Below, in pieces: positions 35,041 through 49,900 of a DNA stretch of 64,000 bases (position 1 is the stretch's first letter; every line of letters starts with the position of its first letter). A model generated the notes under the pieces. It did no database searches. It was not told the DNA's origin and was given only the letters and a program-made list of their open reading frames with translations. The stretch lies in the NCBI GenBank assembly GCA_947579665.1, contig OX388345.1:61681454-61745453 (forward strand), in the 5' to 3' direction. The position numbers were made by a program, and so were the translations under genes. The stretch is from Sympetrum striolatum. Taxonomy: Eukaryota; Arthropoda; Insecta; Odonata; Libellulidae.

Positions 35041-37080
35041 GGTGCAAAAGTGTGGCTCATCTCTTAAGTTACATTGAAGCTGATGGGAGAATTAATGGGT
35101 GGACCTGATCTATGAATATGTGATATGAGAGTTAATGTAAAAGAGATCTAGTAAAGTGACTATGTCTCTGGAATCAATGATAATAAATGGGTAGAATAAA
35201 TGTGTGTAGCATAAGTTTATAAGAATGACTTCTGTGCAAGCTATATCTTTGTTACGATAGTGAATGATATTTAATGAATATTTGTCTTGGTGCTTACAAA
35301 TGGTACGGCACAAATTGAGAGAAAATTCTGAAAAATATTTTTTATGGTGAATTGGGTTACACCATTATTTTACACACCATATTAATAACTGAATATCCAA
35401 GTTCTAGGTGGGTTTGTATTTCCAAATGAAGGGAAAATTGTACCTGAATTAACTTCCAAGCAAATGAGTCTTGGCAGAATAGCATGAATTAATTAAATGT
35501 TTGTAAGCCCTACATAAATCAACCCTTGTGGTACTATGTACCCTTTTTGCACTCATGTAAGGAATTATTTTAAAGACAGGAATAGAAGAAAAATGTTACA
35601 ATAAATATAAGGTATTGAATGGCATTTAAATCTACCAAGAATGATTTCATTAACACATAATAAGTTGTAAAAAATACCTACAACAAAAACCTTGAGAAAG
35701 CTGGAATGAACATAAATCAGCAGAAACAATTGGTACATACAGCAGATGGAGATAAACTAAAATTGAGAGAGAGAGAGAGAAGTAATTGAAGAGAGTAGGA
35801 GTTTGAACATAAATATTATAGTCTTGGTAAGAATGCTCAATGATTTTTTTATATTGGTCCAAATAGTTAATTCATTTAATCACATCAGTGTACCTCGAAT
35901 CATGGACTGACAAAAGTTAGTTTTGCTAACTAAATATTAGTCACTAGTGACTCACATTGCAACCTCATTTATTATGCTAAGCAGACTGTGCTGTTTGAAA
36001 GAGTTCAATATACATTCTGCTTATTGAAAAGCAGCAACATTTTTCCTTGATCTGAAGATATGTTCAAGCATAGGAGTAATACATTCTCTAATAACTATTC
36101 AACCAATTTATATGCATAAATATTTAGGATTCATCTTCAAAAATCTTCAATCTTCAAAAATCCACATAAACCTATTGTTAGTTAAGTGAAAATTTCAGGG
36201 TGGATTTCAGAAAGAAAAGGAGAATATAAGGGACAATTTAGAAGAAATTGATTATTAAAATTCATACTTGATTCGAAGTATGTATTTTAATACTGAAGCA
36301 AAATGGGTTTCTTTGAATTAAGAAATATTCAGAATGTTAGTTTTACTGTTTGTTATCATCACCTTTAGATTGTAAAAAGAGCGTTGGTAGACTGATTTCT
36401 CAAATTTTGAAACCCAATATTTATTACAATATTATTAAGTGCTATTTCCTGAAACTGAATGAAAATTCATTCTCAGATTAACTAATTAACGTCTTAGATT
36501 CAAAACAACAATTTCTGGTTGAGCATCACTGATATTGAGTATGACATTGGGAATTCATAAAATATATATATTGGTTAAGTGTAGTTTGTGTGAAGAACAA
36601 GGCTCAAGCTGAGCTGCAGATCTCATTATTCAGGCAATACAGCACACAGCGCAACCTATATTAGTATTTTTTAATATTTTATTCCGAAAGTTCCGATAAT
36701 TTTCCACGTAAATAAATTTTTGTATCTCACAATTCAGTCTAATAAAATTTTAATTTGAGATATTTGATGATCCTAGTGTATGTTGATCTTGATGAATATG
36801 AAATTTTACTTAAATAAAATTTAATTAATGCAAAAATATGTCATATAAACCAACACAATCAGAGTTTCTTGTAATACGGAATTTAATCTTCATAAATGCA
36901 TTCAGGTATATATGTAATGAATAAATATTTTGAACATATCAGTTCTAGAGAAAATGAATTTTTCCATCACTGAAACCACGTCAGGTGATGGATGTATAAA
37001 TCTTATTTAAGATGCGAGGAAACAAAAACTTTCCTTTTCAAGGCTTCTCTCAGAATGTACTGATCTATTCTATTCCATTT
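35041..37080. other. Intergenic upstream of PAN2
   Basis: AT-rich with a (GA)8 microsatellite at 35765-35780. I see no supportable gene; short minus-strand frames at 35110-35862 have no recognisable content. Confidence 0.5.
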
Positions 37081-37084
37081 GTTT

Positions 37085-37140
37085 AATGTTCGCGCTTAAT
37101 CTGAACAAGCGTAATGCGTGCGAATCAGCCAATCATACTA
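37085..37140 (+). promoter_or_regulatory. Possible PAN2 promoter segment with CCAAT box
   Basis: Five CpG dinucleotides cluster within about 40 bases (TTCGCGC ... AAGCGTAATGCGTGCGAATC), in sequence otherwise poor in CpG. They are followed by a CCAAT box at 37129-37133. The segment lies about 780 bases upstream of the PAN2 start codon. The transcription start is not visible, and a non-coding first exon is possible because a TTGTTTCAG acceptor-like site lies at 37871-37879. Confidence 0.3.
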
Positions 37141-37881
37141 CATTTCGCAAAACTCTGGAAATGTTGCGATTTCAAGCAATAGAATCTTAAAATTGCTATA
37201 AAAATTATTTATTGGTCTCTGAGGTAATTTAATGCTATGAATTCTTCGCTAAAATTTAACCCTTGAACCTACTCTTCTCGTAGCTTATTAAACTCCTATT
37301 TAAATAAGTTTCTCACGTTTACATACTTGAATTGCTCATTTGTTTTAATTTCGTAAACAAGTCGTAAACTCAGCATTTCGAAAACGTTCACAACGAGTCC
37401 TTAAAGCTCTTTCATTGTGTTTACATTTTATGTAAACCAAATTAGGAAAATGCAGCTTTTTCGTGGCAGAAATTCTTCTGCTTTAAAGCTTTAGTGTCTG
37501 CTGCTGAAGACTACATGTAAAACGTAAATTAAAACAATAGTGAAACTTGTGACGTTACCTGGTGGATCTTTCTGACCATATTGCTAGCTTTTTTTATAAT
37601 TTTCGCTATTGTTTTAATTAAATTCAAGTGTAATTTAACTCAGAGTACGTAGTTTCATTTCATTGACCTTGTTTGTAAAGAAAGATAGTACTTTCTCTCT
37701 CGCTTCATTCAATAGCTTTATTTATCATTTCTGTTAGTAGTTTATCGTTGGTTTAAAGCGAACATTCTATTATGTTATCGATAATGGAAATAAATGTATG
37801 CTTTGATTATTTATTAGTCAATCCCACATTCGTCTAGAAAATAAAATCTTGTTCAGACCTCTGAAATTGTTTGTTTCAGAT

Positions 37882-37934
37882 ATGGATTTTAAATGTTAAG
37901 TTTCATTTCTTACGATGGATTTTACTGGTATTAG
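37882..37934 (+). promoter_or_regulatory. Two upstream ORFs before the PAN2 start
   Basis: ATG at 37882 opens a five-codon frame (MDFKC, stop 37897-37899), and ATG at 37893 opens a 13-codon frame that ends at 37932-37934, overlapping the PAN2 ATG at 37915. The PAN2 ATG has the better context (A at -3, G at +4). If 37880 is a splice acceptor, the first upstream ATG sits at the very start of the exon. Such uORFs can reduce translation; here that is inference. Confidence 0.45.
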
Positions 37935-40900
37935 CCATTATGATCCAACAGTCGCAGCAAACTCTGACGAAATTCTTTGTGAGTATAACATTAAAATGTT
38001 TTCTTAACTTGACATTGACATCTAAAGCTGATGACGTGACTGATTTGCAGTATACGATGAAGAAGGAACCCATTATGCTGGAGCAGATTTTGTTCCTGTC
38101 GCAGATCATTTCGGAGAAAACTTTGCAGAATCCGAATTTCAAGAAACTCACACTGTCCTCGCAGATGGTGGAGATAGATTTGGTGTATCAGCTGTTGCAT
38201 TTGATCTACAAGAAGAGCTTTTATGGATGGGAAATCAAGGGGTATGAGAGAACTTTATCCATAATATTCACCGGGAAAACACCAGACCCTATCTAACCTT
38301 TTGAAAGTTTTTGAAACTATTTCAGTTTTCTTTATGAAAAAGTTCCTTAGACTTTGATGCATTCAGTATCTATTAAAAGATTCTTAAATGTTTGTGAAAT
38401 ATGGTTCTTTAATTTTATACCCACTTTCTGTATTTTATAGTTACGAGTAATTAGGATTTATATATGTACCCAGGAAAAATAACATCCCTCTCAATGAGCA
38501 TACATTTGAATAATTAGTTGGGCATTTAATTGCTAAAATGTGTACATAGCTTATTGATAGATCATAAAGAAGTGATGATTAGCTTTTCTACATTGATCAT
38601 GCAACTTTGTCATTTTAATTTTAGATGGATAGTAAAGATGATCTTTCATAAAGTTTATCTTTTTCAGAATGTTTTTCTTTGCCTCTTACCTTATAGACTT
38701 GGTAAAGTACTGCTAATTTTGCTACACACATCATAATGATTAGGTAGATGGCATGCTATGTGGTTAATATGTAAACTTTATGCATGGGTCATATTCCTGT
38801 AGATAATGATTATTATTGGATCAACAATGCAATGTACCTCTGCCTATGTGTCTCAAAGAATTCATTGAACTCCGAATGTAATATGAGATGGTTTCCAATA
38901 GAAAAATCAAAAGTAGAATGTAGGTGATTAAAAATTAATCTTGTTGGTTCAACTGTACTTATAATGTGAGAATGCTAGTTAAATTAATGGTGAGTCATGA
39001 ATATAATTTATCTTTCTCTTGATACACTCACAGCCAGTATTATTTATAACTTACAAAATTTGATAGTACATTTTATTACCTAAAACTTTAAATTACCTTC
39101 ATGATGATAGTAAGCAATCAATACTGAAATGTTTCTTACAGTAGTTCATTTGCCTTCCATATGTCTTCTCTCTCACAGGGTCACCTGACATCTTATTATG
39201 GGTTAGGTATGCAGAAGTATACTTCTTTTCAAGTTCATTGCACTCAAGAAGTACGTCATATCCATCCTTTTGAAACAGGTGTACTCGCTTTAAGTCAGAC
39301 CAGCTTAAGATGTCAAATGAGACGTGGTATTCCAATATTCACTCACAGGTACGTTATTTAAAGTGAAAATATAAGAATAGTTTGTCATAAATTAGTGCAG
39401 TAGATTAAAATACTATATTTTCTCATGCGTGAAATGCACCTACACATTAGAAACAGGTAGGTAATTTGGGCTGTATTCTGCAATTACAATACCAATCGAT
39501 GCATACAGTAAATGGTAACCCTTATCCTCATTTGACATGTTCCTAGCTTTTTATACAGTATTTATTATAAAGCTTATGAGAATTTTCATATTGTACTCAT
39601 TAATATTTAATTAAATTTTGAAGCAGTTCTTTGATGAAGGTTATTATTCAAGTGAATGATATTGTGATATTCATAATATTCTGATGAGACTGTCTTAATA
39701 CTTATGTATTTTTTGTCATTATTTTAAACTCATGGTACAGTAATGAAGCTGATTATCAACAAAGTTTACTTTAAATGGCTCCAATTATGTTTATGATTCT
39801 AATTTCTCTTTTTGTCTTATCTTCAGTAATTAATAAAGCTTAAATAAAATTTTAATCTTCTTATTTATTCTTCTGTATATATTTATTTTTCTTTGAAATG
39901 TTACTTAATTTTTCAGTTCAGTTTCGATGGAAGACATGCAGTGCATGCTTCAGGTTTCACCTACTTCAATTCTCATGGGAGGACACCAGGATAAGCTTAT
40001 TGAATTTGATGTAGCCAAAGTGGCAGAGACTAATGTGGTTAGTTTTGATAATATAACCATTCTCTAAATCATATGCCATTTTTTAAAAAGGGGATCCTTT
40101 TAAACTCATGTGTACTTTTTAAAATCAAATTGTGGGAGATATGATCTTTCTTAAGGGAAGTATTTATTGTAAGGATCTGCACTTAAATCTTATGTTCATT
40201 GATACATGTGATTGTGGGTAAATCATTATGAAAGCTGAATTTTATTGTTCATGTGGTGGAAGTCTAATGCTTTGAAACTCGCAAATCTATTTACGTAGGC
40301 ATTAAAATAAAGCATTATTTGCCTTTGTGGTACGTTTTTACTTTCTTAAATTTTAATTCTTAAACTTCAGAGAAAATTTTCTATTTTTAAGCTTACGTTT
40401 AAATGAGTTTATCCACCAGCCTGTCACCTAATGTGTTACAGTTTATCAAAGTTAAAAATGTTTTCACTCCTGAAGTAAACAATTATTATAATAATTTAAA
40501 TGCCTGAATTAATCTACAAATTGAAAGGCTGTGCAATACATAGGTTCACAAACTTCAGCTACTAACACCCTTTCACCTGTCTTTAAACTCCATTTAAATA
40601 TTTAATAATTTTTCACTATGTAGAATGAAAACTAAGCTTTTTCTTTAAAAACAATAGGTTAAATTTATTTACAAATTGCTTTTGGTCAAATTAGGATGAA
40701 ATCAGGTACACATAAATATTTAAAAGATTTCCTACATTAAAATGCTATGAAAAATTGTCATCTTTTTTTCTGCATCTGGGTGATTAATGAAAAGATAATA
40801 ATACTTATAATTACACATAGAGTAATTTGATCATTCTCTCTGGGCTTTTAATTTACTTAATCATACTTTGGAGTTTACTTACACAATTACTCTTTCTAAT

Positions 40901-43900
40901 TTCAGAGAAGTGTTGGTGAAAATGGCTGTGCTATACTTCGTCAGCAAGCTGCTGGATTATGCTATATTTGTTGTGGTGATCCCACTGGAATGATTCACCT
41001 TAGAGATCCATACTCTCTTAGAGTTGAACACACCTTAGAAGCTCACACAGGGAGTTTATCAGACCTGGATGTGCATGGCAACATGCTTGTCACCTGTGGT
41101 TTTTCTAGTCGGTATGTGGAAGAAATAATCTTTGACCTCTTGCTTCCTCATAATTCTATTTATTAATTAACAGTTTTTTTCTAAAACTTCCAGAATATTT
41201 TCTTGGAATTGTAGTGGTAAATTATGAGTCTTTTCCGTGTTCCATAATATTAAACATAACTAATAACTTAAACCTATGGAAAAGTGAACATCTGTCTACC
41301 TTCATTAGAATGGATTTCCACAACATCACGGCCGCCTCCGTCGATTTTATTATTTTTAAAATATGTGTATAATAATAATAACTTAATTGTGCTCTGGGAA
41401 AGTCCCATAAGAGCAGAAAAATAATACAATATTATCTGTTCACATAAGATTATCATACAAATTATACACATAAGGTAATAGTACAAAATAAGATGATACA
41501 AAAAAGAAAAAAAGCCAGTATTATGGTTTTAGAATCATTCCGTGATAACAATAAGATAATCAAACAATTTTTCTTTAAAAGATTGTGCAGAAGTGGAATT
41601 TTTAATATGTACAGGCAGGTTGTCCCAGAAATTAGATGCAGTAATTAAGAAGGATTTTAAGCAAGTATTAGTCCGAGGGATTGGACATAAAAGATAGTAA
41701 GGGCCAGAGTGTGTAGTTTTACAAGAAATGGAATATTTAGAAGTAAACATGTCATGGATATACTGTGGTTGAAGATCGTGATAAACTGTAAATGTAAATG
41801 AACCGAGCGTGTATTTTCTTCTCGTATTTGGTCTTAACCACTTCAATTGACAGCGGTAACTGGAAATATGGACATCTTTCCGAAGGTTTAAAATTAATCG
41901 GATGCGGTTATTTAGAAGATGGAGAATTTTAAGGTCTAGCTCGGCTGTTAGGTCATCGTACACTAGGGAACAGTAGTCAAATGCTGGAAGGACGAGAGTG
42001 GAGGCTAGCATTTATGTTCAAAGTTTCCTAAATGTTATGATGTGGTAAGGGTTCACCCAGTTCTTTTGATGACACTCTGAAAAGTATTTCAAGAAAACAA
42101 GCATTTGTTGTTAATTTTAGATATTTTGTGTATAAAAAGTTCCATATTTAATTCCCTTTCAATGTTACTTATATAATGGTTTCATGAATGAAATAAATCA
42201 CTCTAATTACTTGTAGTGAGCTTATGTCCAAGTAGTAATGGTATTATTGTCTCTACTTCTGAATGAATCGTATATTTTCTCTTTCAAAAATCCTTGCACT
42301 CCCTAAAGGTCTAGTTTTTCTTGGAAATATTAATCACAGTTAACTATATTTCAGGCATGGAGTTATGTCTGTGGACCGCTTCATGATGGCATATGATCTT
42401 CGGATGATGCGTGCTTTGACACCTATAAGTTTAGCCTTAGATCCACTTCTTCTCAGATTTCTTCCATTATTCTCTTCGAGAGTTGCAATAGTTTCTGGCG
42501 TTGGACAAGTTCAATTACTAGATACTGCTGCTCTGTCTCAACCAGGAGATATTTGCATGTTTCAGGTAAATAGTAACAATTTAATTTTTATTAATATGCT
42601 TGATGAAATTATCGTAAATCTAAGATGTATACAAAACATGGCTAAGTTTAAGTAAGATATAAAATAATAGAATGTATTTGTTTACAATAGTTTACGTATT
42701 AAGTACCAAATTGCTGATTTCATAAGGCTTATAAAATTTCAAATGCTTTCATAAGTTTATATTTTGAAATTTCCTTAATTTTTTTTTGAAAGATCTTTGC
42801 TAGCATGGTTTTAGTTAAGCTAAAGAAAGATAATAGAAAGAGCTCGTTAAGGTCTCTATTTGAATTAGTAATATAGAGAATGAATTCTCTTACATTAAAT
42901 GGTGAATTCAAATAGCATTACTCCTTGCAAAAAACAAATTATAAATCTTTCTTAATAGCGTCAAAATTCCATAGATTTCATTCTACTCAGTTTAAACATT
43001 AGTATCTTTTAAATTAGGTCCATTATGTATTTTTAAATTACCGTATTTTCTGGTAGATAACCCACGTGTTATCTATACAACAAATATAGAAAAATGATAA
43101 AAATATTAGTGCGTGATATACAATGGAAAATCTAGTATAATTGAATATTGAACTCGGAAACAAATTACTAACAAATCTCACTTACAAGGGCAATTTTATT
43201 AAAACCAACATATTATAAATGTTAATGTAATTATATAATTAATTTCAAAATAAGAGTAATTATTGCAAAACATTACAGTGGTAGTAAAACATTGTCTGCA
43301 TAACACAAAGGAGGAAAGCATAAATAAGGAAACTTAAGTAATTAGTACAAGAATGACATTAAAACTTGCAAACATAAATCTTCTATCTAACTTTAATCTT
43401 TAAAGTGCTTTATGAAAAATAGTACAAATTTGAAATGCTCGTTATCAATACAAATATCACACAAAATAAATATTTGAAATGCGTGTTATCTATACACTTG
43501 TCACAGTGAAGAGATTTTTAAAATGCGTGTTATCTAGTAGGTGCGTGTTATTTACCAGAAAATACGGTAATTCTTAAGTAGATTATTTTATTTAATGTAT
43601 TAATTTATCAATCTGAGATCTATCTTTGCATGCTGCTGTTTTTACAAGGGGATTTAATTGAGGTGTATTTTTCATTTACAGGTCAACACTGCTGGGGCTA
43701 TGTGTCTTGCTTTTGATGTTTCTTCGTCTTGTCAATGCTTAGCCTTTGGAGATGCTGGGGGATCAGTTCATCTTTTCAGTGCTGGTGGTGCCCATGCATC
43801 ATTCAACTCATTTTCTCAGGAGACTGAATTTGCAGATCCAGTTGAAACTATACCTCCCATCAACATATTGGATGAAAATGTTCCGCTTTCGACTGTTCCA

Positions 43901-46900
43901 TTCCCCCTTTGTTCAACTGGCTCTCTCCTCTCAGACTGGCCTGAAAGATTTCTTAGACCAGCTTTTAGGTATGTTTGTTTTTTTTATTGTTGTACAATAA
44001 TACCACCATCTAAAAATTCCAATTCCTATCATCCTTTTTGTTTTATTTTTATTTAATCAAGATTTAAATTCAAGGATTATTAAAAATGTGTAAGAAGATA
44101 GTATCTTTATGTTACTATATAGCACTAAAAAATGCCAGTATTGGAATTTAAAATTTGTAGCAAGCAGTACAGATAAAATACACGAATATTACTAATATTT
44201 GCATGAAAATATTAGAACATAGGGTGATGTTTCAAGTATTGAAATCACTTTGTAAAGTGGAATATTGCTGTTATTCTTTTAACAAGAAAAATTCTGTCTA
44301 GATATTTAATTATTCATTCACTTTTCACTAGAAAATAACTCCATTATTCCTACATGCAATTATATCTTACCTCTGAAAATTTCCTTCACAAACTATAGTT
44401 ATGAATGAATCAGTATATCAAGGTATATCTTTATTTTTCAAGCTTTACTTTCCAACAGTGTAATACTCAGTGTATATTTTAGTGGTAGGACCTTGACATA
44501 GAAATCTTTGCCAAATCAGTCTTCCATGGAGTCTTTTTTATATTCTTACATTTACATTTTTCAAATGAAGTTTATCTCGGAGTGATATAAATGTGAATAA
44601 AAATTAATATCTTTATCTGGAAAATTAAAGAAAACTACTTGAAGCATCATGTGAAACATAGACCATATAGTTAACTTTCTCACAAATTTGCCTTAGTCTC
44701 ATCTTTCCCTACTCATTCACAGGCGAACTCCATCAATAGATCCTCAAATATTACAAAGCATGAAAATGGTTGGCACAGTTGGGTATGCTCCAAATCCTGG
44801 AAACCGAAGAAGAAATCAGGTGAAAATTATTTTGTTCGAAGCTTTAATATTTTTCGTTTTTAAAGAGTAAAAATGGAAGAAAGCAACAGCTGATATTATC
44901 CCTGAAACATTTGGCACAGCAATAGAATACAAAATAATTTCAAGACCTATTATGCGTTTCAGTTTTTTTAATCAAACATTTTAAACTAAATTGGTCAAAA
45001 GTATTTGTGAAATTTTAATTGATGGTTACAATACTTTAAAAATTATTCAAGTTAATGCAAGATAGTATTACATAAATTTTAATTTATGCAAGATAATGAT
45101 TATGTCGATGAACATTCTCTTGCAAATCTGATTTATTCATACTTTAAGGTACCATATAAGTTAGAGAAGCGTGGTAGAAATCACAAATGCTTTCCGAGTG
45201 ATCCACGTTCTGGAAAGATGGGAGATGATGGAACAACATTCTTTGCCATCCCTAGAAGGTAATTGTATAATTTTCTTCTAATCATTTGTATTAAAATAAT
45301 TCATTATAATAATATTATTTTTTATCTATACCCTCTCAAAGTTTCCTTCCCTAAACAAGTTATATCTCCATAGTAGCTAAAATCCATGCTTGATCATCTG
45401 TATGATTATGATAATATTCAGACCCAAAAATGATTATTGTTGTTACTCTTCAGGAATAAGTCAATATCCTGACAAAAGATATTTTTTCAAGTATGATAAT
45501 ACACACTGTAAAATAATTTACGATTATTTTTAGAAATGAATATTTACTTATCTTTGTTTAGATACCGCAAAATTGATGTGAAGTACTCTAAAATGGGAGC
45601 TGATGATTTTGATTTTGATCTTTACAATCGAACTGGTTTCTGTGGTCTTGAGGCCACCTTGCCTAATTCATATTGCAATCCAATGCTACAGGTATGTGAA
45701 GCAGAATTTCCAATATTATTTCATCTAATGCTTGTTATTATGTAACCTCTTCTTACATTCTTAATATTTCATACACTATCAGATCCTTGATTTGTTTTTC
45801 ATCATTCTGCATATTTCTAATTTCTTGTGTCAGATATTCCTATTTAAATATAATACAGTATTTTATCACTGCTCAGTTAATGTTTTCTTTTATAATATTA
45901 GTTAAGGTGAAAGAAGCTCACTTCTGAGCTCATTAAGATTTATTGATTGATTTTTTGTTTTAAATTTTATACTATGATAGATTATCAAAATTAAATCTTA
46001 ATAAGTTATTCAAAAAGCCTTGATTTTTTTTTAAATTCTACATCCTTTTCTTCTTATAAAGTGAATCAATTATCTACTATCATGTTTTCTGAATATTAAC
46101 TATTAACCTTGTATCATTTGCAGATACTTCACTACATGGATCCAGTCCGTTCAGTACTTTTGTCTCATCTTTGCCAAAAAGAGTTTTGTTTATCCTGCGA
46201 GCTTGGTTTCCTATTTCATATGTTAGATATCTCTCATGGATTTCCTTGTCAAGCTAGTAATTTTCTAAGGGCATTCAGAACTATTCCAGAGGCTTCTGCA
46301 TTGGGTTTAATTCTTTCCGATCAGAATGATTCCAAAAAGAAGACAGATCTGATTCGTCTGATTCAGGTATTTTTTATTCCAATTCATCCTGATATAAAAT
46401 AAGAAATTTTGTAGTTAATGCCTGTTATAAATTGTTTTTGCTTTCTCAAATAGTGAGCAAGGAAATATTTTTGACAGATGTTGTGATAACACGTACAGAA
46501 ATTTTTTCTTGGTGAGAAGTATGTTTTATGTTTTCCTATTTCTGCTTTGGTCCTGTGTAACAATCGTAATATTGGTATTCAAATTAGCTTATTTTATTTA
46601 GGTTTTCTTGCATGCAATACTAACCCTTCATTTGTATTCAGAAGACAAAGTATGCAAAATTCATTGCTCTAAGTTTTACCTCTGCTTTTATTACCTTTCT
46701 GAAGATATGTGGGTCACAAGTTTAGCATCTACAACAGTATACTATCAGTATTAGACAAAAATAGTCAAATTAGGAGCTCATTCACCTGGTGATGTGGTGG
46801 CAAGAACCATCCTCATTTTTGTAATGTTTTAAAAAAGTTACAAGCAATTAAACTTTTTTTTGAATTTGTACCCCAGGGTACGGTTCTTGGGTTAAGTACA

Positions 46901-49900
46901 TAGATAAGTTATTGTAATGGTGAATCTTTGAAAGAACAGGCTTGGTCATCATGAGATTTGAACCTTTATTTTTTGTTCTAGAATATTTACTGTTAACTCT
47001 TTTAAATGAAATTGTTGTTAGCAATTTGATCTATTATATTTATTTCCTTTCGTAGAGCTGGAACAGATTTATTCTTCATCAGATGCACTTTGAAATCCTA
47101 GAAGAAAAGAAAAGGAAACAATATGAGAATCAAATGTATTTACGCAGTGAATCTCCCATCATCACTGATCAGTTTATTTACAAAGAAACGGATTTTCCTT
47201 CCATATCTGGAGACCAGATTCTTGGACCTGAGAAAAATATTGCAGAAGATGGAAACGACGCTGCTAAAGATGAAAGTAAGAGACTTATACATAACAACAA
47301 TTGGACCATTATATTTTTCTTTATGTTTTGCAATTATATACTATACAGCTTGAGTCTGTTGTTATTTTTATGTTTTCTAGTTTTATTTTAGTTAATCCAT
47401 TTATTTAATCTAATAAGAGAAATTTTGATATTTGAGTTTATGTTTAACTTTAAATGAACGTTCTAAAAATTTTTTGTTAGTAAATGGGTGGGAAATAACT
47501 TTACAAAATTTCTCTGTTTAAAAAATCTTTAATATCTGCGACCGGTTTCGGACGTTAATCCATTATCAAGCACATTGAGTTTGTTTGATAATGGACTAAC
47601 ATCTGAAACCGGTCACAGATATTAAAGATTTTTTAAACAGTGGAATTTTGTTAAGTTATTTCTCGCCCATTTACTTGGATGGAGTTCCATACAGTTAAAG
47701 CTTCCTAGATTGATTTGATTTGTTGTTAGAAATATTGCTTTCATACATTCTAACATTTTTAAATCATGTTAAATCTATCCAAACCTTAATAATTTTAGAA
47801 AAAATTATCTTCTTTGGTATTACTGTATGATCTTGTTAATCACTGATAAATATTCAGAAAAAACTATTGAATATTTCATAAAAAAGTTTACCTCATGGTT
47901 TACATTTTTAGTAATTATATCTACAGCTTTATTCTACAATACATAAAATACATAACTAATATATTATCTACCATTATAACCTTTCTAGACCACTCTTACA
48001 ATTAAACTTTAACTTCACAACACTAACTAACATCAATGTCCTTACCAGAATTGAAACCCAGAACCTTGGTACTGCTAGGCTAGCAAGGTAACTTGTGTTC
48101 CACCAAGACCTTCTACGTCCCTTATTAGCAAGAAAAGCTCTTTATATTCAGATTTTATATTTGTTTGTTTTATAGATATTTGATGGTACCTCAGAAATTT
48201 ATGGGGTGAGGAGTTTCAGTTTTATACTAATGCAATCTTTTTTCTTCAGATTCAAAAACTAAAGAAAAAGCAGAAATGGGAGAAGAGAATCCAAATGAAG
48301 AAACTGATATTACGAGACTATTTGGCACAAGAATGAAAAGCATAAATAAATGCCTCAAATGTAGTAGAGAAGTTATAAAAGAGTCCTCATTGTTGCTATT
48401 TAATCTCATCTATCCAGATTTAACTTCAGGTTTGTTTTGTTATTAGCACCCTATGATATTACATCCAATGTTGTTTGCTGTATTGTAAACATATAGTGAA
48501 TATCTTTACCTGTTGTGGTGACTGCAAAGTACTGTTATGTCTGAGATTAACTTTAAGAAGGACATTAAATTTTTTTTAATAATGTGAGATTGTTTTCTGG
48601 TTGCATATTCAGACCTGAGTCTTATTTCATTAACTTATTTTTTCTGTTTGATCGAATTTCAATATTTTATAATCTTTCTTGTTATTTTATATTTCTCTCT
48701 CTGTTCAGGAAAAAATAAAAAGGAGTATAACTTTACTGATATACTATTACAAAGCCTTTGTCCAGAGCAAACAACTCCAGCTTGGTGCGATGACTGTTCC
48801 AGATATCAACCGACACATCAATCAAAGTGTATTCAAGCACTTCCAAATGTACTTGTCAATAATTGTGGAATGGAAAGTCAAAAGGTATGCTATTAGATAT
48901 TTAATAATTATTTCTTTATTTTTGTTTATTAATTGTTTGCAAGCTCAAGTTTAATTACAAAGTTAAATTAAAGATAATGTTCCCCCATATTTGAGACCAA
49001 TACCAACAAAGAGAAATTAGATAATGATTCTTATTTTGATGGTGATGTATCACTTTAAATTCAAAATTGTTTGAATTTGGACAAAAAAGAATTTTTATTG
49101 AATTTTGTGGTTAAAACAAACCTATTTCCTTGCTGATTAAGGCAATAGTGAAAGCCAAATTAATTTTTCCATTAGAATCCATTGGAAATTTAGGCCTATT
49201 TGAAAGTCATGGTAAGAAGATTGGTCTTTTTGAATAGGAGACAATTTCCTGTGATTTGAGCATTTGCTGTTATGATGAACTAATTGTAGAGAAACACTTA
49301 TTACCATTTACCAGTCTTTCTTAGTCAGACTTCTTGCTCACATATACATATATTTTTTACATTGTCACAATCCAGCAGCTGATAAAACATTAAGATATCA
49401 GTACTGGGAGAGGGATAGATTTTAAAATTCAAATGAATGTTTAGTAAAAACTAGGAATGAAAGATGTGCTTAACTTAAAGTTTCACATTATCCTTCATTT
49501 ACTATAAAATCTGATTAAGGGACCTTTTAGGCATTCAACTTACATTTTCAGCTGTAAATTAAAACCTAATTGATATTTATAAAACCTTATAGTTAGATTA
49601 AGGTATGAAGTATACATATTATAATTGGCTTCATCTTTAATTTAAGTGGTATCATTTTTGACAGGTGAGATAACTATTTAATAATATAATAATTGTTGGA
49701 TTAGAAGTTAGGGATTTTGAATTATGAAGGGATTGATTGCATGTAGTTGCCTCTATGCAATCTATCTAAGCACCTTTGGGGCATGTGCATAAACTGAATT
49801 TATGACTTTGTTAGAATCTCTGGATATAAATATAACTATATAACCTAAAAAGGTGCACACTATTTGCTAAAAACAGATTATTATTGTTCAATTCAACATT

